A DNA stretch of 42,080 nucleotides from contig CACAYA010000007.1 in NCBI GenBank assembly GCA_902536575.1, positions 1-42,080 of the forward strand, in the 5' to 3' direction. A model generated the notes under the pieces. The model was not told where the DNA came from. It worked only from the letters and a program-made list of their open reading frames with translations, and ran no database searches. A program made the position numbers and the translations under genes. The DNA comes from an uncultured Pelagibacteraceae bacterium. GTDB taxonomy: Bacteria > Pseudomonadota > Alphaproteobacteria > Pelagibacterales > Pelagibacteraceae. Positions 1-8,527 of the stretch are shown piece after piece. The stretch's first letter is position 1. Each line of letters starts with the position of its first letter.

Positions 1-2530
1 CTGAAGGATTTATTCCTTCCTCAAGATTTAAAACACTTATTAATTCTGATCCGGTCAGTTGCAGACTTTTTCTGTCCATACCCTTTAAAAATTGAAGAGG
101 TAAAACTCCCATACCTATCAAATTAGATCTATGAATTCTCTCAAAGCTTTCTGCAATCACAAGTGTAATTCCAAGTAATTTTGTTCCTTTTGCAGCCCAA
201 TCTCTTGAGGATCCAGTACCATATTCTTTACCTCCAATTACAACGAGGTCAGTTCCCCTTTTTTTATATTCCACTACAGCATCATAAACTGGAACTATTT
301 TGTTTTCAGGATAAATTTTAGTAAAACCACCTTCCGTACCTGGTGCCATTTCATTTCTAATTCTTATATTTGCAAAAGTACCTCTCATCATAACTTCATG
401 ATTTCCTCTTCTTGCACCATAAGAGTTATAATCTTGAGGTAAAATTTGATGCTCCATAAAATAATCTCCTGTGGGACTATCTTTTTGAATACTTCCAGCT
501 GGTGAAATATGATCAGTTGTAATCATGTCACCGAGTATCAACAAGGGTCTTGCCTCTTTGATAGGTTTAAATCCTTCTGGTTCATCTGGTAAATTATCAA
601 AGAAAGGTGGTTTTTTTACATAAGTTGATCCAGAATCCCAGTTATAGATACTACTCTTTTCACTTTTTATATCTTGCCATTGCTTTGGACCTTCGGCAAC
701 ATTTGAATACCTTTTAATGAACATATCAGCATTTAATGATTGCTTTAAGGTATCCTCAATTTCTTTGTTAGATGGCCAAATGTCTTTTAAATAAATATCT
801 TTTCCATTTTGATCTTTTCCAAAGGAATCTTTGTACAAATCAAACTCCATATGTCCAGCGAGTGCGTAGGCAACAACTAGCGGAGGAGAAGCTAAATAGT
901 TTGCTTTGACATGAGGTGAAATCCTCCCCTCAAAATTTCTATTTCCAGACAACACGGATACGCCATAAAGTTTGTTATTTTGAACTGCTTCAACGATATT
1001 TTCAGGTAATGGACCAGTATTTCCTATACATGTTGTGCAACCATAACCAACAAGATTAAAACCTAATTTATCTAAATATTCATTTAGTCCAGCTTTTTTA
1101 AGATAATCTGTAACTACTTGAGATCCAGGGGCTAAAGAAGTTTTGACCCATGGCTTTACATCTAATCCAAATTCAACTGCCCTCTTGGCTAATAAGCCAG
1201 CTCCTATCAAAACATTTGGATTTGATGTATTTGTACAAGAAGTTATTGCGGCAATCAGAACTGAGCCGTCTCTAATTTTATAATCCTCTCCTTTTACATC
1301 ATAAGTTTCAAATTGAGTTTTGTTTGTTGCTTCTTGAAAAACTTTAAAAAAACTATTTTTAGCATTTGTCAATAAAACTTTATCCTGTGGTCTCTTTGGT
1401 CCTGAAATTGTTGGCACTATAGTCGACATATCTAAACTCATGGTGTCAGTAAATTCAATATCTTCACTTGCCCATAACCCTTGTTCTTTTGCATATTTTT
1501 CAACTAATGAAATTGTCTCTTCATCTCTCCCTGAAAATTGAAGATACTTTAATGTTTCATTATCAATTGGAAAAAAACCACAAGTTGCCCCGTACTCTGG
1601 AGCCATATTTGCAATAGTAGCTCTATCCGCTAAAGTTAAATTCTTTAAACCCTCTCCATAAAATTCAACAAATTTTCCAACTACTCCTTTATCTCTTAAC
1701 ATTTTTACTATTGTAAGAACTAGATCTGTTGCAGTTGTTCCCTCTGGCATTTTATTTTTTACCTCAAATCCAATAACTTCTGGAATAAGCATAGATATTG
1801 GCTGTCCGAGCATTCCTGCTTCAGCTTCAATCCCTCCTACTCCCCATCCCAAAACTGATAGTCCGTTAACCATAGTTGTGTGACTGTCCGTACCAACCAA
1901 AGTATCAGGAAATAAATAATTCTCATCTTTAAATTTTTCACACCAAACAACTTTAGATAAATATTCTAAGTTTACTTGATGACATATTCCTGTTCCTGGA
2001 GGAACAATTCGAAAATTATTAAATGCGTCCTGTCCCCATTTTAAAAATGAGTACCTCTCAGCATTTCTTTTAAATTCAATATTTACATTTTTTTCAAAAG
2101 AATCTGCTTTAGAAGATTGATCAACCTGTACAGAGTGATCAATAACTAAATCAACAGTCGAAAGCGGATTAATTGAGTTAGGGTCAATATTTTTTTCTTT
2201 AACAGCTTCTCGCATAGCTGCTAAATCTGCTACTGCCGGTATACCGGTATAATCTTGCAATAATACTCTTGCAGGTCTATAGGCTATCTCAGTTGAGGAT
2301 TTTTTAGTATCTAACCAATTTTTTAGAGCATCTATTTGATTTTTGGTTACCGATAAATCATCTTCATATCGTAATAAATTTTCAAGAAGAACCTTTAAGG
2401 ATTTAGGTAGCTTAGAAATACCTTTTAATCCATTACTTTCAGCTTTACTTAAAGAGTAATATTTGTAATTTTTAGAATTAATTTTTATATCAGATAAAGA
2501 ATTATACGAGTTTTTTGTTCCTGGTTTCAT
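1..2530 (-). CDS. acnA: Aconitate hydratase, C-terminus cut by the left edge
   Basis: Open reverse frame from ATG at 2530 (MKPGTKNSYNSLSDIKINSKNYKYYSLSKAESNGLKGISKLPKSLKVLLENLLRYEDD...) with AcnA-type stretches such as ILPPGTGICHQVNLEYLS and VGTDSHTTMVNGLSVLGWGVGG. Absent from the ORF track because it runs off the window. Confidence 0.93.
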   Translation of the reverse strand, partial: MKPGTKNSYNSLSDIKINSKNYKYYSLSKAESNGLKGISKLPKSLKVLLENLLRYEDDLSVTKNQIDALKNWLDTKKSSTEIAYRPARVLLQDYTGIPAVADLAAMREAVKEKNIDPNSINPLSTVDLVIDHSVQVDQSSKADSFEKNVNIEFKRNAERYSFLKWGQDAFNNFRIVPPGTGICHQVNLEYLSKVVWCEKFKDENYLFPDTLVGTDSHTTMVNGLSVLGWGVGGIEAEAGMLGQPISMLIPEVIGFEVKNKMPEGTTATDLVLTIVKMLRDKGVVGKFVEFYGEGLKNLTLADRATIANMAPEYGATCGFFPIDNETLKYLQFSGRDEETISLVEKYAKEQGLWASEDIEFTDTMSLDMSTIVPTISGPKRPQDKVLLTNAKNSFFKVFQEATNKTQFETYDVKGEDYKIRDGSVLIAAITSCTNTSNPNVLIGAGLLAKRAVEFGLDVKPWVKTSLAPGSQVVTDYLKKAGLNEYLDKLGFNLVGYGCTTCIGNTGPLPENIVEAVQNNKLYGVSVLSGNRNFEGRISPHVKANYLASPPLVVAYALAGHMEFDLYKDSFGKDQNGKDIYLKDIWPSNKEIEDTLKQSLNADMFIKRYSNVAEGPKQWQDIKSEKSSIYNWDSGSTYVKKPPFFDNLPDEPEGFKPIKEARPLLILGDMITTDHISPAGSIQKDSPTGDYFMEHQILPQDYNSYGARRGNHEVMMRGTFANIRIRNEMAPGTEGGFTKIYPENKIVPVYDAVVEYKKRGTDLVVIGGKEYGTGSSRDWAAKGTKLLGITLVIAESFERIHRSNLIGMGVLPLQFLKGMDRKSLQLTGSELISVLNLEEGINPS

Positions 2531-2533
2531 AAT

Positions 2534-3124
2534 TTAGTAATAAAATGTTGCTATACAAAATAATAGAAGCGTTGACATAGCATAATTAAACCATTTAATA
2601 AATTTATCATTTGTCGCGAATTTCCTCATAAATCTTCCCAACAATGTCCAAAAAATAATACTTATTATTGCAAACATAAAGGCTATGCCTAGCATCCATA
2701 TTGAGTAATTTAAAAAGTTTATACCCGATTCTGTGTAGGTCGATACTGCAATAACTGCAACAATTACACCCTTGGGATTTAAAAATTGAAAAAGAAAAGT
2801 TTCAATAAAATTTACAGGTTTCAATTCTTTATTATCAGTTGATGATTTAGAAAATGAAATCTTATATGCCAGATATATTAAAAAAATTGTTCCAGTTATA
2901 ATTAAAATTTCTTGAATAATTGGATAAATATTGAAAATATTTATTAACCCAAAATTGACCACTGCAAGCATAGTAGTAAACCCTAAAATTACACCAAGCA
3001 TTAAAGGAATGGATTTTTTAATACCATGATTAAATCCAGAATGAGATGCAACAACATTATTTGGGCCTGGAGAGCAGCTTGTAACAAACATGAATAAAGA
3101 AAGAGATAAAATTTCAGGGTGCAT
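2534..3124 (-). CDS. LysE/RhtB-family amino-acid exporter
   Basis: 196 aa, multiple hydrophobic helices, N-terminal TSCSPGPNNVVASHSG motif typical of LysE/RhtB. Confidence 0.88.
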   Translation of the reverse strand: MHPEILSLSLFMFVTSCSPGPNNVVASHSGFNHGIKKSIPLMLGVILGFTTMLAVVNFGLINIFNIYPIIQEILIITGTIFLIYLAYKISFSKSSTDNKELKPVNFIETFLFQFLNPKGVIVAVIAVSTYTESGINFLNYSIWMLGIAFMFAIISIIFWTLLGRFMRKFATNDKFIKWFNYAMSTLLLFCIATFYY

Positions 3125-3127
3125 TGT

Positions 3128-3469
3128 TTATGCTATAGGAAGGCCGTTTTCAGATTTTTGAGAGGGATGTACTAATATTACTTTTCCCTCTTTATCAATT
3201 GATCCAAGAATAAGAACTTGTGAAACTACACCTGCAATATTTTTTTCTTCAAAATTACAAACACCAATCACTTGCTTTCCTATTAAATTTTCCTCGTTGT
3301 AATAATGAGTTATTTGAGCTGAAGATTGTTTTATCCCAATCTCATTACCAAAATCAACTTTGACAACTAGTGAAGGTTTTCTTGCTTTTTCATTTTTTTT
3401 AACAGATAAAACTGTTCCAACCCTAATGTCAACTTTATCAAAAAAATCGTAGGTTATTTGTTCTTTCAT
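3128..3469 (-). CDS. csaA: CsaA-like tRNA-binding-domain protein
   Basis: 113 aa with FDKVDIRVGTVLSV...KPSLVVKVDFG...QSSAQIT and C-terminal SQKSENGLPIA, the CsaA/EMAP-II-like OB-fold pattern. Confidence 0.87.
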   Translation of the reverse strand: MKEQITYDFFDKVDIRVGTVLSVKKNEKARKPSLVVKVDFGNEIGIKQSSAQITHYYNEENLIGKQVIGVCNFEEKNIAGVVSQVLILGSIDKEGKVILVHPSQKSENGLPIA

Positions 3470-3496
3470 ATAATTAATATATAATGAATCTAAAAT

Positions 3497-4687
3497 ATGA
3501 GTACAGAAAATAATTTAAATGTTTTATTTGATAACTCAGTAAAGATTTTAACTGACCTAATTGCCTTTAAAACAATTTCAGGAGAAGACAACAACTCTTT
3601 AATTGATTATTGTGATAATATATTAAAAAAACTTGGTGCCAGTTCTTTTAGAACTTTTGATGAAGATAAAAAAAGAGTTAATTTATTTGCAACAATCAAA
3701 TCTAAGAAACCTAGCGATAAAAAGCCTATAATTTTATCTGGGCATACTGATGTTGTACCAGTGTCAAAAGGTTGGTCTACAGATCCGTTTAAGGCAACAA
3801 TTAAAGGAGACAAACTTTATGGAAGAGGTTCATGTGACATGAAAGGGTTTATTGCATGCGCATTAGCTTTTGCACCAATTTATTCAAAATCTAATCTCGA
3901 TAGAGATATTCATTTTTCTTTCACTTTTGATGAAGAAACAGCATGCCAAGGAGCCCCCATTCTCATAAAGGAACTAAAAAAAAGAGAAATTAAAGATGGA
4001 ATTTGCATTGTTGGTGAGCCTACAAACATGAGAATTATTGATGCTCACAAAGGATGTTACGAGTACACCACTTATTTTAAAGGTTTAGCAGGTCATAGTT
4101 CAACTCCACATAAAGGTGTAAGTGCTGTTGAATATGCTTCAAGATACGTAAATAAATTAATTGAATTAAGGAGTAAACTTAAAGATAGAGCCCCAAAAGA
4201 CTCCATATTTGATCCTCCTTATTCAACTCTTTCAATAGGGGGAATTTTTGGTGGAATTGCTCACAACGTGATTGCAGATAAATGTCATGTAAATTGGGAA
4301 ACAAGACCAGTTGTAAAAGAAGATGCAGTATTTTTAAACCAGGAATTAGATAAATATGCAACTGAAGTTTTACTACCAGAAATGAAAAAAGTTTTTTCTA
4401 ACTCTTCCATTGAAAAAAAAGTTATCGGAGAAATAATTGGATTTGATCGTAAAGATAAATCTGATGCTTGTGAATTAATTTCAAGTTTAACAGGCGATAA
4501 CTCAAGACAGGTTGTTTCTTTTGGAACTGAGGCAGGTTTGTTTCAAGAAATAGGAATTAGTACAGTTGTTTGTGGACCAGGCTCTATTGAACAAGCACAT
4601 AAAATTGATGAATTTATAATATTGGATGAATTAAAAAAGTGTTTGAAATTACTTGACGGAATTAAAGAAAAATCTTCTTTAAATTAA
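3497..4687 (+). CDS. argE: Acetylornithine deacetylase (M20 family)
   Basis: 396 aa with SGHTDVVPVSKGWSTDPF, GRGSCDMKGFIAC, TFDEETACQGA and FGTEAGLFQ motifs. Confidence 0.9.
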   Translation: MSTENNLNVLFDNSVKILTDLIAFKTISGEDNNSLIDYCDNILKKLGASSFRTFDEDKKRVNLFATIKSKKPSDKKPIILSGHTDVVPVSKGWSTDPFKATIKGDKLYGRGSCDMKGFIACALAFAPIYSKSNLDRDIHFSFTFDEETACQGAPILIKELKKREIKDGICIVGEPTNMRIIDAHKGCYEYTTYFKGLAGHSSTPHKGVSAVEYASRYVNKLIELRSKLKDRAPKDSIFDPPYSTLSIGGIFGGIAHNVIADKCHVNWETRPVVKEDAVFLNQELDKYATEVLLPEMKKVFSNSSIEKKVIGEIIGFDRKDKSDACELISSLTGDNSRQVVSFGTEAGLFQEIGISTVVCGPGSIEQAHKIDEFIILDELKKCLKLLDGIKEKSSLN

Positions 4688-6117
4688 CTCCAACCACCGA
4701 CTGATTTTACTTCTAAAAACTCTAGCAAACCCTCTTTACCAGCTTCTCTTCCAATACCAGAATGTTTAAAACCACCAAAGGGAGCGTCTACTGCAATACC
4801 CGCACCATTTACATCAACCATTCCAGATCTTAATTTTCTGGCAAGTCTTCTGATTTTTTCAGAGTCTTTACTTTGAATATAATTTGTTAAACCATAATCA
4901 GTATCATTAGCAATTTCTATTGCCTCTTCTTCAGTTTCAAATGGTATTACTGACAAAACTGGCCCAAATATTTCTGTTCGTGCTATTTCCATTTGATTAT
5001 TGACATTTGCAAATACAGTAGGTTTAACATAATAACCTTCGTTCATACCATCTGGTTTTCCTGGTCCACCAGCAACTAATTTTGCTCCCTCGTCTATCCC
5101 TTTTTGGATTAACGTTTGAATTTTATTAAATTGTGTTTCAGAAATTACAGGTCCAATATGTTCACCCTCTTTTTTTGGATCATCCACTTTAAATTCATTT
5201 GTATATTTTTTTAGTCTTTCTATTGCATCATCATACATCGATTTTTCAACTAACATCCTTGTTGGAGCATTGCAAGATTGACCTGAGTTTCTAAAACATC
5301 TTGAAGCACCTCTTTCAATGGCCTCTGGATCTGCATCTTTAAAGATAATATTTGCTCCCTTGCCACCTAATTCTAAACTAACTCTTTTAAAATCTTTTGC
5401 CGCATTTTGGGATATTAATGCACCTGCTCTAGTTGATCCTGTAAATGAGATCATATTTACATCTGGATGACTAGTTAAGGCATCACCAGTTGTTGCTCCA
5501 TCTCCATTTACCAAGTTAAACACTCCTTTTGGAAATTTTGCTTCATCAATTAGTTCTGCAAGTATCATGGCTGAAAGAGGTGCTAATTCTGATGGTTTTA
5601 AAATCATAGTACAGCCAGATGCTAAAGCTGGAATTACTTTTAAAGTGACCTGGTTCATTGGCCAATTCCAAGGAGTTATTAATGCACAAACACCTTTTGG
5701 CTCATATATTAATCTTTGATTTTTTGCATGCTCCCCTAATGGCTTTTCAAATTCAAACTCTTTTAAATATCTTATAAAAGATTTTGTATGACTTGCGCCA
5801 GTACCTGTTTGAAGTTTTGATGCGAAATCCTTTGGTGCTCCCATTTCTTGAATAATGGCGTCAGTTATATCGTTCCATCTTTTCTTATATAAAGTGTAAA
5901 ATGTTTCCAAGAGAGCAATTCTTTGCTCTCTTGTTGAATATCCCCAAGTTTTGAATGCTTCTTTAGCAGAGAGCACTGCATCATTAACATCGTCTTTACT
6001 TCCTAATGAGATTACTGCGCAAGCTTTTTCTGTCGCTGGATTTATCACTTCAATATCTCTGGGTTTTTTTGGAGCAACCCAGGAACCGTTAATATAAAAA
6101 TTTCTTTTTTGTAACAT
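4684..6117 (-). CDS. NAD(P)-dependent aldehyde dehydrogenase
   Basis: 477 aa ALDH with PWNWPMNQ, FTGSTRAG, LELGGKGAN, GQSCNAPTR and EIFGPVLSV motifs. Confidence 0.93.
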   Translation of the reverse strand: MLQKRNFYINGSWVAPKKPRDIEVINPATEKACAVISLGSKDDVNDAVLSAKEAFKTWGYSTREQRIALLETFYTLYKKRWNDITDAIIQEMGAPKDFASKLQTGTGASHTKSFIRYLKEFEFEKPLGEHAKNQRLIYEPKGVCALITPWNWPMNQVTLKVIPALASGCTMILKPSELAPLSAMILAELIDEAKFPKGVFNLVNGDGATTGDALTSHPDVNMISFTGSTRAGALISQNAAKDFKRVSLELGGKGANIIFKDADPEAIERGASRCFRNSGQSCNAPTRMLVEKSMYDDAIERLKKYTNEFKVDDPKKEGEHIGPVISETQFNKIQTLIQKGIDEGAKLVAGGPGKPDGMNEGYYVKPTVFANVNNQMEIARTEIFGPVLSVIPFETEEEAIEIANDTDYGLTNYIQSKDSEKIRRLARKLRSGMVDVNGAGIAVDAPFGGFKHSGIGREAGKEGLLEFLEVKSVGGWS

Positions 6118-6137
6118 ATGAGAAAACTATCCTCTCT

Positions 6138-7097
6138 TTATGTTTTTGCAAACAAATTAGTTAGTTCATACACTATTGTTGCTGCAGCGAGAGAAGTAAC
6201 TTCTGCATGGTCGTAAGCTGGAGAAACCTCTACAACATCAGCTGACACAAGATTCAAACCTGATAAGCCTCTTAAAACATTTACCATCTCTCTAGTTGTC
6301 ATACCTGCAATTTCAGGTGTACCTGTTCCAGGAGCAAAAGCAGGATCCAGCACATCAATATCAATTGAAAGGTATAATGGATTATCTCCAACTCTTTTTC
6401 TAATTCTTTCAGCTATTTTATCTGTTCCATCAGTTTGAAATTCATCACAATGAATTATTTTAAAACCAAAACTTTCATCATTTTTTATGTCATCTCTGCT
6501 ATAGAGTGGCCCTCGAATACCAACATGCATTGAGGCATCATCTAAAAATAATCCTTCTTCTCTAGCTCTTCTAAATGGAGTTCCATGTGTATAAGGTGCA
6601 CCAAAGTAAGTATCCCATGTGTCTAGATGAGCATCAAAATGTACTAAAGAGACCGGACCATTATTTTTTTTATTTATTGCTCTTAACAAAGGTACAGCAA
6701 TTGTGTGATCTCCACCTAGACTAATTATACCACCTACTTTTTTTAATAAATCTGTAGCTCCTACTTCAATTTGTTTGATGGCTTCATCTATACTAAATGG
6801 ATTACATGCTATATCGCCTGCGTCAGCCACTTGTTGAATTTTAAAGGGCTCAACATCATAACTTGGATGATAATTTGTTCTTAAATGTCTAGAGGCTTGG
6901 CGAATACTTTGTGGTCCAAATCTTGCTCCAGGTCTATAACTAGTTCCTGCATCAAAGGGTATACCTACTATTGCTACATCGCAGCTTTCAACATCTCTTA
7001 ACTCAGGCAATCTAGCAAATGTAGACGGGCCTGCATATCTTGGAACTTTTGTACCACTTACTGGCTGAATTGGATTTTTATTTTTTTCTTTTTTCAT
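6138..7097 (-). CDS. speB: Agmatinase / ureohydrolase family protein
   Basis: 319 aa with GGDHTI, HFDAHLDTW and SIDIDVLDPAFAPGTGTPE metal-binding motifs. Exact substrate not determinable. Confidence 0.88.
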   Translation of the reverse strand: MKKEKNKNPIQPVSGTKVPRYAGPSTFARLPELRDVESCDVAIVGIPFDAGTSYRPGARFGPQSIRQASRHLRTNYHPSYDVEPFKIQQVADAGDIACNPFSIDEAIKQIEVGATDLLKKVGGIISLGGDHTIAVPLLRAINKKNNGPVSLVHFDAHLDTWDTYFGAPYTHGTPFRRAREEGLFLDDASMHVGIRGPLYSRDDIKNDESFGFKIIHCDEFQTDGTDKIAERIRKRVGDNPLYLSIDIDVLDPAFAPGTGTPEIAGMTTREMVNVLRGLSGLNLVSADVVEVSPAYDHAEVTSLAAATIVYELTNLFAKT

Positions 7098-7151
7098 TTT
7101 ATTTTAAAACTAAGTTAATATTATCTAGCTTTATTCGTCTATAATAATCTT

Positions 7152-7883
7152 ATGAAATATATAATTTCTATAATACTAATATTTAATATTTCAGTAGTAA
7201 ATGCGAATGAAATTTTTAATCTGTTAAAAATCCCTAATTTAGAAATCTATAATACAAATAATTTAAATGGATTAAAATATTTATATGCTGAGAGTAACTT
7301 TAAAATAGGATTAAAAAAAAATATTTCTTGTGATAAATCAAAAAAAAAAGAATTAGATAAAAAATATCCAATTGTTGAAAAAAATTTCAACAAATATAAA
7401 GCAAATTTTTTAATTAAGAATAATCTCAAATTCATTATTTTATGTGAAAATCTGACTGTTTCTTCAATTAACACTGGAGGAATACCAAACATTCTTAAAA
7501 GGTCATTAATCTTAGATATTAACTTCAATCAAAAACACTTTGAAAGAATGATCCACCATGAATTCTTTCATATGATACAAGCAAAGCACAACATGATATT
7601 TGATGAAGCTTTATGGTCCGAATTTAATAGAACATCTTTTAAATATTCAGAATGTTCAACTTGTTCAGATCGAACAGACCTTAATCTTTATGAATATACA
7701 GATGGATTTTTAACAGAATACTCAAAATCTATCCCTTCAGAGGATATGGCTGAAATTTTTTCCTTTCTTATGACCAACAAAGAATTAGTAGAAAAAAAAA
7801 TTGAGAATGATTTAATTTTAAAAAATAAAGTCAAATATTTACAAAAAAATTTAAAATTGATTGATAATAACTTCATGTTTTAA
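7152..7883 (+). CDS. Putative secreted zincin-type metalloprotease, unknown family
   Basis: Signal-peptide-like N-terminus (MKYIISIILIFNISVVNA), HEFFH (HExxH) motif in MIHHEFFHMIQAKHN followed by DEALWSEFNR, plus a CSTC cysteine pair. Confidence 0.6.
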   Translation: MKYIISIILIFNISVVNANEIFNLLKIPNLEIYNTNNLNGLKYLYAESNFKIGLKKNISCDKSKKKELDKKYPIVEKNFNKYKANFLIKNNLKFIILCENLTVSSINTGGIPNILKRSLILDINFNQKHFERMIHHEFFHMIQAKHNMIFDEALWSEFNRTSFKYSECSTCSDRTDLNLYEYTDGFLTEYSKSIPSEDMAEIFSFLMTNKELVEKKIENDLILKNKVKYLQKNLKLIDNNFMF

Positions 7884-8527
7884 TGATTAAAAAAATTAAA
7901 TCATCATTATCTGAAAAAATATTATTTACCTTTCTAATTTCATTAGCAGTTTTTACTTTTGGTTCTTTTTATTTGATTAAAAATAAATGTTTGTTTGTAA
8001 AAGAACTTGATTTAGATGGACTTAAAATTAGTGATCCAAAAAATTTAGCTATTATGGATGTTGAGTGTGGAAAGGTTGCAATTGAACTTTATCCTCAAGT
8101 TTCACCTAAATCGGTTGAAAGATTTAAATATTTTGTTAATTCAGGTTTGTATAATAATTCAGCTTTTTATCGTGTTATAGAAAATACTTTGGTTCAAGCA
8201 GGTGATCTTGAGTTTGGTTATCATGATAATATAAACTATTTTAAAATTGGAAGTGGTACGTCTAAGCTTGGTAAATTAAAATCAGAATTAAGTAATGATT
8301 ACGAATTTAAAGCAGGAACTGTTGCTATGGCCAGGGGGGAATTTGATACTGAGGATAGTGAATTCTTTATTATCTTAAAAGATATTCCTTTATACCAAGG
8401 AGAATATACACCAGTTGGTAAAGTAATCTTTGGCTTGGATGCTTTAAAAAAAATTAAAGTTGGTAATAAAACAGATTATGTATTACGACCTGATTATATT
8501 AAAGAATTTCAGTTATTAGAAAACTAA
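7883..8527 (+). CDS. Membrane-anchored cyclophilin-type peptidyl-prolyl isomerase
   Basis: N-terminal TM segment, then VECGKVAIELYPQVSPKSVERFKYFVNSGLYNNSAFYRVI and QAGDLEFG. Confidence 0.87.
   Translation: MIKKIKSSLSEKILFTFLISLAVFTFGSFYLIKNKCLFVKELDLDGLKISDPKNLAIMDVECGKVAIELYPQVSPKSVERFKYFVNSGLYNNSAFYRVIENTLVQAGDLEFGYHDNINYFKIGSGTSKLGKLKSELSNDYEFKAGTVAMARGEFDTEDSEFFIILKDIPLYQGEYTPVGKVIFGLDALKKIKVGNKTDYVLRPDYIKEFQLLEN

Noticed and set aside
3607-3813. Antisense ORF inside argE, and similar track ORFs at 4179, 7247, 7688, 8753, 9575, 10136, 10559, 11156, 12046, 12315, 14900
   Set aside because: They lie opposite confidently identified genes, have no family resemblance or RBS, and are expected by chance opposite AT-rich coding sequence.
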